This document shows positions 52,393 through 60,326 of a DNA stretch of 64,000 nucleotides, in pieces. A program made the position numbers and the translations under genes. The notes below the pieces were generated by a model that did no database searches, had not been told where the DNA came from, and was given only the letters and a program-made list of their open reading frames with translations. The first letter of the stretch is position 1. Each line of letters begins with the position of its first letter. The DNA comes from Nocardia rhamnosiphila NBRC 108938 (lineage in GTDB: Bacteria; Actinomycetota; Actinomycetes; Mycobacteriales; Mycobacteriaceae): contig NZ_JOAJ01000007.1 of NCBI RefSeq assembly GCF_000720425.1, positions 423,043 through 487,042 on the forward strand, given 5' to 3'.

Positions 52393-52825
52393 CCGCATCG
52401 AGGCCGACGAGGCCGCGATCCACCGGCAACTCGACAAGGTGATCGACGGACTCCGGGCCGGAGATCTCGAGGCGCTGCGGCAGCTGTACACCTCCGATGT
52501 CGTGTCCTTCGATGTCGAGCCACCGCTCCAGCACGTCGGGACCGCGGCGAAGCTGGCGAACTGGGCGAGGGTGTTCCAGCTCCTCGACAATGTGACCTAC
52601 GAGATTCGCGATCCGGCCTTCACCATCGGCGACGATGTCGCGTTCGGGCATGCCTTCGCTCGTCTCGGCGGCACCTTGAAGACCGGGGCGGCGATGAGCG
52701 GCATGTGGGTGCGGGTCACGTTCGGGCTGCGGAAGATCGACGGCACCTGGTTGATCGCACACGACCAGGTGTCGGTGCCGCTCGATATCGCCAGCGGCAA
52801 AGGCGTGGTCGACCTCGAGCCCTGA
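52358..52825 (+). CDS. SnoaL/DUF4440-like NTF2-fold protein
   Basis: 155-aa protein of the NTF2-like superfamily: a helical start EAAIHRQLDKVIDGLRAGDLEALRQLYTSDVVSFD (given here as LRAGDLEALRQLYTSDVV, about 32-49), then a curved sheet with MWVRVTFGLRKIDGTWLIAH and a C-terminal DQVSVPLDIASGKG. Catalytic residues are not obvious; relatives include ketosteroid-isomerase-like and stress-response proteins. ATG at 52358 with GAAGGA upstream; the gene starts inside the FMN reductase gene (35-nt overlap), so coupling is likely. A perfect hairpin follows 27 bp after the stop. Confidence 0.88.
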   Translation: MTTPHDSRSHADRIEADEAAIHRQLDKVIDGLRAGDLEALRQLYTSDVVSFDVEPPLQHVGTAAKLANWARVFQLLDNVTYEIRDPAFTIGDDVAFGHAFARLGGTLKTGAAMSGMWVRVTFGLRKIDGTWLIAHDQVSVPLDIASGKGVVDLEP

Positions 52826-53816
52826 GGGGTCGCCCGGCAGCGTGGGGCGGGAGGGGCCGGCGCACGCTGCGCCGGCCCCGCACTCCCGGAACCGTCCCGG
52901 GCCCGGCCAGTTGCACCAGTATCGCGCCGGTGAGCACGATCGCCGCCCCGGCCAGCTGCGCCGGCCCGAGCGCTTGGCCCAGCAGCAGCCAGGCCAGCGC
53001 GGCGGCGACCACCGGTTCCAGCAGTGCCAGCACACCGGCCAGGGCCACGGGGAGGTCGCGCAGCGCCCACAGCCCCGTCAGGTAGGGCAGCACGGTACCG
53101 GCCACGGCCAGCGCGAGCAGCACCGACCACACCGGCACCCGCAGACCGCCCAGTACCGCGACGGCGGTGAGCGAATCCGACGGCAGCGTCCACGGCGGAG
53201 CGATCACTGCCACCAGGACCGCGCCGATCACGAGCCCGACCGCGGTGAGTCCCGCCGGGTCGTGCCTGCGCGCACCGTGCTCACCGAGCAGGAAGTACCC
53301 GGCCGAGCAGAGCGCCGCACCCAACCCGGCCGCCACGCCGAGCAGATCCAGCCCGGTGTCCTGCCAGACCTGGGCGACCAGAACAGATCCCGCCGAGGCC
53401 AGGGCGATCCCCACCCACACCAGCCGCGGCAGCCGGGTGCCCCGCACCACCCGAACCCAAAGCGCGACCAGCGCCGGAGCCACGCTGACCAGCACCATCG
53501 CCACGCCCACCGGAATCCGGGCCACCGCCACGAAGAACAGCAACTGCACCCCGCCGACACCGAGCAGCCCATAGCCGAGCAGCAACCAGAGGTCGGCGCG
53601 GCCGAATCGCAACGCCCCCGGCCGCAGCACCGCGACCACCGGCACCAGCAGTGCCGCGGCCGACGCGAGCCGCACCGAGGTCACCGCCGCCGGAGACCAG
53701 CCTGTCGTCATCACCGCCGCGGCCAGCGGACCCGAACTCGCGAACAGCACCCACGAGAGCGAGCTCAGCGCGGTCGCCCGGGCCCGGTCCGGCGCCGCCT
53801 TCTCCGTTACGGCCAC
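52716..53816 (-). CDS. EamA/DMT-family transporter with a read-through tail
   Basis: 366-aa membrane protein of the drug/metabolite transporter superfamily. Ten hydrophobic segments in two EamA repeats: the first from about LSWVLFASSGPLAAAVM (18-34) to VWVGIALASAGSVLVAQVW, the second from LLGVAAGLGAALCSAGYFLLG to AGVLALLEPVVAAALAWLLLG and IVLTGAILVQLAG (about 295-308). Family proteins are near 300 aa; here about 57 Arg/Pro-rich residues follow. They are encoded across the perfect hairpin at 52853-52879 and antisense to the last 110 bp of the SnoaL-like gene, so the natural stop may have been lost. GTG start at 53816. Substrate unknown. Confidence 0.88.
   Translation of the reverse strand: MAVTEKAAPDRARATALSSLSWVLFASSGPLAAAVMTTGWSPAAVTSVRLASAAALLVPVVAVLRPGALRFGRADLWLLLGYGLLGVGGVQLLFFVAVARIPVGVAMVLVSVAPALVALWVRVVRGTRLPRLVWVGIALASAGSVLVAQVWQDTGLDLLGVAAGLGAALCSAGYFLLGEHGARRHDPAGLTAVGLVIGAVLVAVIAPPWTLPSDSLTAVAVLGGLRVPVWSVLLALAVAGTVLPYLTGLWALRDLPVALAGVLALLEPVVAAALAWLLLGQALGPAQLAGAAIVLTGAILVQLAGPGTVPGVRGRRSVRRPLPPHAAGRPLRARGRPRLCRWRYRAAPTPGRVRSTRCRRSSAART
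52853..52879. terminator. Perfect 12-bp hairpin downstream of the SnoaL-like gene
   Basis: GGGGCCGGCGCA / TGCGCCGGCCCC with a 3-nt CGC loop, 27 bp after the SnoaL-like stop. It lies inside the C-terminal extension of the convergent EamA-family frame. Confidence 0.75.
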
Positions 53817-54019
53817 GCCGACAGTGTGCCGGAGCGGTCACCGCCCCGACGACAGGATTTTCGGCTGTATGCGCTCGGGTCGCGGAGGTGAGGCCGGGCT
53901 CGGCGAAAGGCCGCCGACCGCCACGGCAGCCGGCCGGGATCCCGGATTGCGAGCCGGTGCGGCCGCGGAAGGCCAGTTCGTTGCGGCGAGTTCGCCTGTC
54001 GCTCGAGCCGATCGGCAGA

Positions 54020-54691
54020 TCATCGTGACGCCGACCGCGCGACACGGAACCCGATATCGTCGAGCCGGACCGTGGGATGACTACGGCGGCGGACCGAGGC
54101 GCGGCAGCTCCAGTGTTCGTCGAACCAGCCGCCGCCGCGAAGCACCCGGTAGCTGCCGTAGACCTCCGGGTCGTAGAGGTCCCAGCACCATTCCCAGACC
54201 GTGCCGAGCATGTCGTAGAGCCCCCACGCGTTGGGCCGCCGGGTCCCCACCTCGGGCAGTCGGTCTTCGGAGTTCCCCCGATACCGGGCAATATCGTCGA
54301 GTCGGCCGTAGCGCGGGCCGGTGGTGCCCGCGCGGCACGCGTGTTCCCACTCCGCCTCGGTCGGCAGCCGATATCCGTCGGCCGACGCGACCCGGGTGAC
54401 CTCGTCGTCGGCGCCGAGGCGGTACGCCGGTGTCAGATCGTCATGTTCGGACAGGGCGTTGCAGAACAGAACCGCCTCGTTCCAGGAGATACTGTCGGCG
54501 GGCCGCCGATCTCCCGGGTTCCCGCCCGGACGACCGGTGACCTGCGCGTACTGCGATCGGGTGACCGGAACGGCCCCCAGCCGGTACGGACCGACTTCCA
54601 CCGACCAACTGCGTTGCGTCCGCCGATCCGACAACTTCACCTGCCCCGGCGGGATATCGACCAGTTCGATCCCTCCCACGTGCGCATCCAC
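54020..54691 (-). CDS. Formylglycine-generating enzyme-like (SUMF1 domain) protein
   Basis: 223-aa protein that is essentially one SUMF1/FGE-sulfatase domain. Visible blocks: VGGIELVDIPPGQVKLS (about 5-21), RLGAVPVTRSQYAQVTGR (about 37-54), the SISWNEAVLFCNALSE block, GYRLPTEAEWEHACRAGT (about 124-141), NAWGLYDMLGTVWEWCWD, and RVLRGGGWFDEHWSCRASVRRR with a late Cys. True FGEs convert a sulfatase Cys to formylglycine, and other members have unrelated roles. The family's second active-site cysteine pair cannot be confirmed. GTG at 54691 after GGTAGG. No sulfatase gene is present in the window. A 5' extension to 54895 is possible but not protein-like. Confidence 0.85.
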   Translation of the reverse strand: MDAHVGGIELVDIPPGQVKLSDRRTQRSWSVEVGPYRLGAVPVTRSQYAQVTGRPGGNPGDRRPADSISWNEAVLFCNALSEHDDLTPAYRLGADDEVTRVASADGYRLPTEAEWEHACRAGTTGPRYGRLDDIARYRGNSEDRLPEVGTRRPNAWGLYDMLGTVWEWCWDLYDPEVYGSYRVLRGGGWFDEHWSCRASVRRRSHPTVRLDDIGFRVARSASR

Positions 54692-54899
54692 TCGGTCGAA
54701 CCTACCTGTCCGACAGCGGCTTGCCGCGGGCGCCACAGCGGGTGACGCTCCCGGCTGTGCGGTCGTCGACGTCGAGCAACCCTGCCCGTCCCGAGGTTCT
54801 CCCTCGTCGACCGAGTCCCTCGGTTGCTCCTCGGGCGGGTGGGCAATCGGGACCTGAACGTGGCGGAGTGAGACCCTCCCCACCTTCTTTCCCATGAGC

Positions 54900-54930
54900 T
54901 TGCAACTCTCCCCTGACGGGAGGGTAGATT
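54900..54930 (+). promoter_or_regulatory. MerR-type promoter with 19-bp spacer for sulP-merR
   Basis: TTGCAA (-35, 54900-54905) and TAGATT (-10, 54925-54930) are separated by exactly 19 bp, the over-long spacing typical of MerR-controlled promoters. Within the spacer is the inverted repeat ACTCTCCC-CTGAC-GGGAGGGT (7 of 8 arm bases match). The expected transcript start near 54937 leaves a 5' leader of about 170 nt before the sulP ATG. Confidence 0.8.
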
Positions 54931-55109
54931 CGTCCCGGATCGAACACGTATCGATCGCCGGCGGGTGCGGCAGTGTGGCCGCCCGGTGGTCCGGCGCGGT
55001 CGCTCGGCCGACCGCCACCTCCCCTTGTCTTTCGTTGTTCCGGCCGGTGAGCTCGTGGCTCGTCCGGCGGCGCCGGTGTGCGCACCTGATTCTGGACGGA
55101 GTCTCTGCC

Positions 55110-56633
55110 ATGGTTTCCACGGCCGACCGGCCCGCGGTGGTCGAGGGTTCGGTGCGGGCGGCGTTGCGCAGCCCGAAACGACTGCGGATCGAGGTGCTGG
55201 CCGGGCTGGTGGTCGCACTGGCCTTGATTCCGGAGGCGATTTCGTTCTCCATCATCGCCGGCGTCGATCCGCGGGTCGGGTTGTTCGCGTCGTTCACCAT
55301 GGCGGTCACCATCGCCGTCGTGGGCGGGCGCCGCGCCATGATCTCCGCGGCCACGGGTGCGGTCGCGCTGGTCGTCGCGCCCGTGGTGCGCGAGCACGGC
55401 CTCGACTATCTGGTCGCCACGGTGCTGCTGGCGGGGGTGCTGCAGATCCTGCTGAGCGTGATCGGTGTGGCGAAGCTGATGCGGTTCATCCCGCGCAGTG
55501 TGATGGTCGGCTTCGTCAACGCGCTCGCGATCCTGATCTTCATCGCCCAGCTGCCGCACCTGTTCGGGGTGCCGTGGTTGGTGTATCCGATGGTCGCCGC
55601 CGGGCTGGCGGTGATCGTATTGCTGCCGAAGCTGACCACCGCGGTTCCGGCGCCGCTGGTGGCCATCGTGGCGCTGACGGCGGTGACGTTGGTTTTCACG
55701 CTGAATGTGCCCGCTGTCGGGGACGAAGGCGAACTGCCGTCGAGCCTGCCGGCGTTCTTCGTCCCGGATGTTCCGTTCACCCTGGACACTCTCGGGATCA
55801 TCGCGCCGTATGCGCTGGCGATGGCTCTGGTCGGACTGCTGGAGTCGTTGATGACCGCCGAACTCGTGGACGACATCACCGACACCCGCTCCGACAAGAC
55901 CCGCGAAGGCTGGGGTCAGGGCGTGGCCAACCTGGTCACCGGGTTGTTCGGCGGTATGGGTGGCTGCGCGATGATCGGGCAGACCATGATCAATGTGAAG
56001 GTTTCCGGCGCCCGCACCCGTATCTCCACATTCCTGGCCGGGGTATTCCTGCTGATCCTGGTCGTGGGCCTGGGCGGGCTGGTCGCACGGATCCCCATGG
56101 CGGCGCTGGTCGCGGTGATGATCATGGTGTCGGTGGGCACCATGGACTGGCATTCCATCGCTCCGAAAACCCTGCGTCGCATGCCGATCGCGGAGACCAC
56201 GGTGATGCTCGTCACCGTGGCGGTCACCGTCGCCACACACAACCTCGCCTACGGGGTGATCGCCGGCGTCCTGGTCGCGATGATCGCCTTCGCCCACCGC
56301 GTCGCGCATTTCACCCAGGTCACCGCCTTCAACGACCCGCGGATCGGCGAGGACGGTGTGCTGGAGGGGCGCCGGGTGTACAAGGTGCGCGGAGAATTGT
56401 TCTTCGCCTCCAGCAACGACCTGGTCCACCGGTTCGACTACGCCACCGACCCGGACCATATCGTCATCGATATGTCCGAAACCCATATCTGGGACGCCTC
56501 CACCGTCGCCACCCTGGACGCGATCACCACCAAATACGCCGCCAAGGGCAAGACCGTGGAGATCGTCGGCCTCAACCCGGCATCCGAAGCCCGCCACGGC
56601 CGCCTCTCCGGTCACCTGGCCGGAGCGCACTGA
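55110..56633 (+). CDS. SulP-family anion transporter (SLC26-like)
   Basis: 507-aa integral membrane transporter for sulfate, bicarbonate or similar anions. Sulfate-transporter core: LVVALALIPEAISFSIIAG (about 28-46), ISAATGAVALVVAPVV, FVNALAILIFIAQLPHLFG, ALVGLLESLMTAELVDDIT (about 245-263), GLFGGMGGCAMIGQTMINVK and about ten to twelve membrane segments. A STAS-like C-terminal domain follows (VRGELFFASSNDLVHRFDY and VIDMSETHIWDASTVATLDAI, about 420-480). ATG at 55110 gives the normal N-terminus; the in-frame start at 54894 lies inside the promoter. Cotranscribed with the MerR gene 3 bp downstream. Confidence 0.93.
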   Translation: MVSTADRPAVVEGSVRAALRSPKRLRIEVLAGLVVALALIPEAISFSIIAGVDPRVGLFASFTMAVTIAVVGGRRAMISAATGAVALVVAPVVREHGLDYLVATVLLAGVLQILLSVIGVAKLMRFIPRSVMVGFVNALAILIFIAQLPHLFGVPWLVYPMVAAGLAVIVLLPKLTTAVPAPLVAIVALTAVTLVFTLNVPAVGDEGELPSSLPAFFVPDVPFTLDTLGIIAPYALAMALVGLLESLMTAELVDDITDTRSDKTREGWGQGVANLVTGLFGGMGGCAMIGQTMINVKVSGARTRISTFLAGVFLLILVVGLGGLVARIPMAALVAVMIMVSVGTMDWHSIAPKTLRRMPIAETTVMLVTVAVTVATHNLAYGVIAGVLVAMIAFAHRVAHFTQVTAFNDPRIGEDGVLEGRRVYKVRGELFFASSNDLVHRFDYATDPDHIVIDMSETHIWDASTVATLDAITTKYAAKGKTVEIVGLNPASEARHGRLSGHLAGAH

Positions 56634-56636
56634 CCG

Positions 56637-57050
56637 ATGAGCGAACCGGGCGCGGACGGGTTCCTGCAGATCGGCCAGGTCGCGGAGCGCACCGAGTTGT
56701 CGATCAAAACGATCCGTCATTACGAGGAGGTCAGGCTGGTCATCCCGTCGGCGCGGTCGGCCGGCGGGTTCCGTCTTTATACCGGCGCCGATGTCGACCG
56801 GTTGCTGATCATCCGCCGCATGAAACCCCTCGGGTTCAGCCTGGCGGAGATGAAACAGCTTCTCGATGCCTTCGACGCCCTCGACGACCCCACCACCGGC
56901 AGCGCGCAACGCGACCGGGCCCGCGAGTTCCTCCGGCAGTGCCGCGAGCGGACCCGTGACAGCGCCGAGCGGCTCCGCCGCCATCTCGCCTACGCCGCCG
57001 AGTTCGACTCACTGCTCGCCGACCACGCCGAACCCTCCTCGCGGGCCTGA
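56637..57050 (+). CDS. MerR-family regulator of the sulP operon
   Basis: 137-aa MerR regulator. N-terminal winged helix QIGQVAERTELSIKTIRHYEEVRLV (given as GQVAERTELSIKTIRHYE, about 12-29), GGFRLYTGADVDRLLIIR and RMKPLGFSLAEMKQLLD, then a coiled-coil dimerisation helix and a very short C-terminus. Only one cysteine (FLRQCRE), so metal sensing of the MerR/CueR kind is unlikely. ATG at 56637, 3 bp after sulP. The 19-bp-spacer promoter with an inverted repeat upstream of sulP is its predicted target, giving autoregulation. Effector unknown. Confidence 0.92.
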   Translation: MSEPGADGFLQIGQVAERTELSIKTIRHYEEVRLVIPSARSAGGFRLYTGADVDRLLIIRRMKPLGFSLAEMKQLLDAFDALDDPTTGSAQRDRAREFLRQCRERTRDSAERLRRHLAYAAEFDSLLADHAEPSSRA

Positions 57051-57137
57051 TCGCCCGGGCGGGTGTCACCACGGCGGTTCGGCGGTGTCGCGGTGGGCGG
57101 GCCGCGGGACCGCGGTGCGGCGAAGGGGCCGGGCGCC

Positions 57138-57827
57138 CTACGGGTCCGGCCGGGATGGTGAGCGGGGATGACCGCGGGGGTCATCGGTATCTCCCTGGGG
57201 CGAACCCGGAATGCCGTGTTTCATCAGCGGCACGATGGTCGTGCGGACGAAGGCGCGCGCTTGTTCCGGATCGGTGAAATCGGTGCCGCCGCTGTTACCC
57301 GGGGTGAGCATCAGCGAATGGGCGAGGCGGGCGACCAGTTCGGCGACCGGGCGGGGGTCGTAGCGGTCGATCAGGCCGGCGTTCTGGGCGTGGGTGAGCA
57401 TGCCGGAGATGTAGTCGATACCGAGACCGACCAGGTGTTCGCCCTGCACGGTGTAGAAACTGAGCGCTTCGTCCGGCGCGACCCGCAGCAGGTGGGTGAC
57501 CAACCGGTGGATGCGGGTCTGCAGCAGGACGTGCAGCGTGGTCTCCTCGATCTGGGCGTCGACGCCGTCGGCGGCGGCGGCGATCGCGGTGACCTCGGCC
57601 AGCATCCGGCGGGTTTCGCGTTCGATCACCGCTTCGACGAGATTGTCCTTACCCGCGAATCTGCGGTGGATGGTGATCCGGTTGATCCCGGCGCGGCGCG
57701 CGATGTCCTCCAGGCTGGAGCGGCGGATCCCGAGTTGCAGGATCCGGTCGAGCGCGGCGTCCATGATCTTTTCGTCGACCTCGTCATAGCCCTCCGTCAC
57801 GTAACGAGGATACGAATGCCGTTTCAT
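57138..57827 (-). CDS. TetR-family transcriptional regulator
   Basis: 229-aa TetR regulator with an N-terminal helix-turn-helix: IMDAALDRILQLGIRRSSLEDIARRAGINRITIHRRFAGKDNL, key part EDIARRAGINRITIHRRF (about 39-56). The C-terminal domain contains LLRVAPDEALSFYTVQGEHLV and VRTTIVPLMKHGIPG. The last 20 residues are Pro/Arg/Asp-rich. ATG at 57827. It is divergent from the alpha/beta hydrolase gene 57942 with a 114-bp gap that probably holds its operator, and convergent with merR (87 bp, nothing clear). Confidence 0.9.
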   Translation of the reverse strand: MKRHSYPRYVTEGYDEVDEKIMDAALDRILQLGIRRSSLEDIARRAGINRITIHRRFAGKDNLVEAVIERETRRMLAEVTAIAAAADGVDAQIEETTLHVLLQTRIHRLVTHLLRVAPDEALSFYTVQGEHLVGLGIDYISGMLTHAQNAGLIDRYDPRPVAELVARLAHSLMLTPGNSGGTDFTDPEQARAFVRTTIVPLMKHGIPGSPQGDTDDPRGHPRSPSRPDP

Positions 57828-57941
57828 GGTGTGAACGGCGCCGGAGGATCGACTCGGTGGCAGGCGGTGCGGAGCGGGCGGTTGCCTGCCGTCCGGGGTG
57901 GGTAAGAACCCGTCGACCGCCTACACCGATCTCGGGGGAAC

Positions 57942-58841
57942 ATGTCCGAACCCATCCGCACTCCAGAAAGCGATACCGCCGCACCGACATTCGTATTCGT
58001 GCACGGACTGGCGAGCAACAGCTTCTTCTGGACCCCGGTGATCCGTGAGCTCGCATTGCTCGGCCACCGCAGCCTTCCCGTGGACCTGCCCGGACACGGT
58101 CTCGACGCCCGGATACCGCTGTCCTACCAGGCCCCGCAGGACCTCGCCGCATTCACTGCCGCCCCGTCGCCGATGGCCGGGATCACCGTCGAGGACAACG
58201 TCGCCCATGTGGTCGACGTGGTGCGCACGGTGCGGCGGCACGGCCCTGTCGTCCTGGTCGGCGCCAGTCTCGGCGGTGTCACCATCGGCCTGGTCGCCAA
58301 CGAGATCCCCGACGCCATCCACCGGCTGGTCTATCTCTCCGCGTTCTGCCCGTCCACCGCCGCGGCGCCCAGCGCCATGGCCCTGGCCCAGACCCCGGAG
58401 GCCACCCGGGACGTCCCCGTCGCCGACCCGGACCACTCGCTGTTCCTCGGCTTGGACGCGGTGCCCCCGGGCGTCATTCGTTTCAACCTGCGCTCGGCCG
58501 ATCACGAAGCCCTCGAGGACTTCCGGCGGATCAACATGCCCGAGGCCACGCTGGACCAGACCCTGGCTGTGATCAACTTCGGCATGCAGCCCGAGGAGGG
58601 CGCGCACACCCAATTCGCCGACGCCCGGGTCCACGCCGAGACCTGGGGCCGCGTACCCCGCAGCTATATCCGTCTCACCCGGGACAACGTCCTGTCCCCG
58701 GCCCTGGTTACGAAGATGATCGACGACGCCGACCGCCTCACGCCGGACAACAGGTTCGATGTCCACACGCTGTCGGCCGGGCACGTCGGTGTCATCCTCC
58801 GGGCCCGCGAACTGGCCGCTGTCCTGGACCGTCTCGCCTGA
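57942..58841 (+). CDS. Alpha/beta hydrolase (esterase EstC-like)
   Basis: 299-aa hydrolase. Oxyanion motif VFVHGLASNSFFW (about 18-30), LPVDLPGHGLDAR, nucleophile elbow VLVGASLGGVTIGLV (Ser at about 110), a variable cap domain, and a catalytic His in TLSAGHVGVIL (about 281). This is the pattern of the pyrethroid-hydrolase-like/hydroxynitrile-lyase group of alpha/beta hydrolases. ATG at 57942 follows GGGGGAAC. Its last 50 bp overlap the convergent AraC gene. Possibly controlled by the divergent TetR. Substrate unknown. Confidence 0.9.
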   Translation: MSEPIRTPESDTAAPTFVFVHGLASNSFFWTPVIRELALLGHRSLPVDLPGHGLDARIPLSYQAPQDLAAFTAAPSPMAGITVEDNVAHVVDVVRTVRRHGPVVLVGASLGGVTIGLVANEIPDAIHRLVYLSAFCPSTAAAPSAMALAQTPEATRDVPVADPDHSLFLGLDAVPPGVIRFNLRSADHEALEDFRRINMPEATLDQTLAVINFGMQPEEGAHTQFADARVHAETWGRVPRSYIRLTRDNVLSPALVTKMIDDADRLTPDNRFDVHTLSAGHVGVILRARELAAVLDRLA

Positions 58842-59634
58842 GTTCGGACAGCTGTGGTGTGGCCGGTGCCGCGAGGAGCCGGCGCAATGCCACCGGGGTG
58901 TGGCCGAGATGCGCGCGGACGGTGCGGGTCAGATGCGCCTGGTCGGCGAAACCGAGGTGCGCGGCGAGATCGGCGAGCCCGGTGTCGCCGTCGGTGAGCC
59001 GGTCCAGGGCGCGGCCGACGCGTACGCGGTTGCGGTAGCGGGTCAGCGATAATCCCATGTGCCGGGAGAACACCCGGCTCAGCCGGTACGGCGAGACCTT
59101 CAGCAGGGCGGCCAGCGCCGGCAACCCGTCCGCCTCCGGTGCGCCGTCGAGGATCGCCGCGCGGGCCGCGGCGACCAGCGCCCGGTCGGTCTGCCGCGGC
59201 CGGGGGCCCGACTGTCCGGCGGCGAGCGCGACGAGCCGTAACAGTTCCTCGGCCAGCGCGTAGCCGATATCGCCGGCACCGGCGGCGGCGAGCAGTCGCC
59301 GGTGTGCGAGCTCGATACGAGCGTCGACATACACCGTTCCCGTGTGCACCGGGCTCTCCCAGAGCTCGGGCGCGAGCGTCACCGTGGTGCAGATGTCGCC
59401 GCCGGCGGGATGGGCGAACCGTTCCTCCTCGCCCGGCGCGCCCAGGTAGCCGACCGTCGGATCCAGGTCGGTGGAGCCCCCGCCGGACTGTCGCCGGAAC
59501 CGGCCGCGACGCACGAGTACCAGGCGATGGTCGTCGCGCGTCTCCGGCTCCGACCAGCGGGTGTGATCGGAGCGGCAGGTCACCGCGGTGACGGCGAACT
59601 CGGGCCGGGCAGCGAGGGGCTCAGCGGACAGCAC
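58792..59634 (-). CDS. AraC-family transcriptional regulator
   Basis: 280-aa regulator. The C-terminal half has the two AraC helix-turn-helix motifs: GLPALAALLKVSPYRLSRVFSRHMGLSL (key VSPYRLSRVFSRHMG, about 178-192) and GLADLAAHLGFADQAHLTRTVRAHLGHTP (key LGFADQAHLTRTVRAHLG, about 231-248). The N-terminal half is a cupin-like sensor with SDHTRWSEPETRDDHRLVLV. GTG at 59634 is likely; extending to 59754 would add 40 residues that do not fit the family. Divergent from the SRPBCC gene, which it may control. Overlaps the hydrolase gene end by 50 bp. Confidence 0.9.
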   Translation of the reverse strand: MLSAEPLAARPEFAVTAVTCRSDHTRWSEPETRDDHRLVLVRRGRFRRQSGGGSTDLDPTVGYLGAPGEEERFAHPAGGDICTTVTLAPELWESPVHTGTVYVDARIELAHRRLLAAAGAGDIGYALAEELLRLVALAAGQSGPRPRQTDRALVAAARAAILDGAPEADGLPALAALLKVSPYRLSRVFSRHMGLSLTRYRNRVRVGRALDRLTDGDTGLADLAAHLGFADQAHLTRTVRAHLGHTPVALRRLLAAPATPQLSELRRDGPGQRPVRGPGG

Positions 59635-59747
59635 TCGCGGACCGTACGCCGAGGCTACGACAAGTAGCGCCGCGCAAAAAATCTTCAAGACCCCGGAACG
59701 GTCCGGAATGAATGCTGAGCGCGTACGCAACACACCAGGAGGACCCC

Positions 59748-60203
59748 ATGGCATCCATTCACAAGGAATTCGTCGTCGACGCCACGCCCGAGCAGGTGTG
59801 GGAGGTACTCGGTGATTTCGGCGCGGTGCACGAGCGCCTCGCCCCCGGTTTCGTCACCGGCACCCGGCTGGACGCCGATACCCGGACCGTCACCTTCGCC
59901 GACGGCACAATCGTCACCGAACGGCTCGTCGATCTCGACCCGGTGCGCAAACGAGTCGCCTACACCGTCGTCGGTGGCAACCTGCATCCGTCCCATCACC
60001 ACGCCTCCATGCAGGCGCTACCGGACACGGGCGGCAGGACACTGTTCGTATGGCACACCGACGTCCTCCCGGATGACCTCGCCGCGCCGATATCGGAATT
60101 CGTCGAACAGGGCTCGGCTGTGATGCGCCGGGCACTGGCGGGGCCGGTTCCACTCGCAACAGGCGGATCCGCGGCCGGAGGTGCCGACCGGCCAGGAGGG
60201 TAA
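59748..60203 (+). CDS. SRPBCC (START-like) domain protein
   Basis: 151-aa polyketide-cyclase/dehydratase-like protein of the SRPBCC fold: SIHKEFVVDATPEQVWEVLGDFGAVHERLAPG (key ATPEQVWEVLGDFGAVHE, about 13-30), then the beta-sheet FADGTIVTERLVDLDPVRKRV and HHHASMQAL, and a long C-terminal helix. It probably binds a small hydrophobic ligand; some members are dehydratases or stress proteins. ATG at 59748 with CAGGAGG upstream. A second gene follows on the same strand 123 bp later. Confidence 0.9.
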   Translation: MASIHKEFVVDATPEQVWEVLGDFGAVHERLAPGFVTGTRLDADTRTVTFADGTIVTERLVDLDPVRKRVAYTVVGGNLHPSHHHASMQALPDTGGRTLFVWHTDVLPDDLAAPISEFVEQGSAVMRRALAGPVPLATGGSAAGGADRPGG

Positions 60204-60326
60204 TGGCGAAACGAGGTGGAGAGGCGTACAGGTCTGTCCACCTCGGCCACTTCCGTTCGGCCACAATGCCGGATCGGACCGGGCCGACCCCTGTTCGAGA
60301 CCGCCCGGGTGTACTTGGATGAACTG

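Noticed and set aside
54702..56984. A 760-codon minus-strand frame antisense to sulP
   Set aside because: Highly repetitive His/Asp/Arg-rich translation typical of an antisense frame; the plus strand carries the complete SulP transporter.
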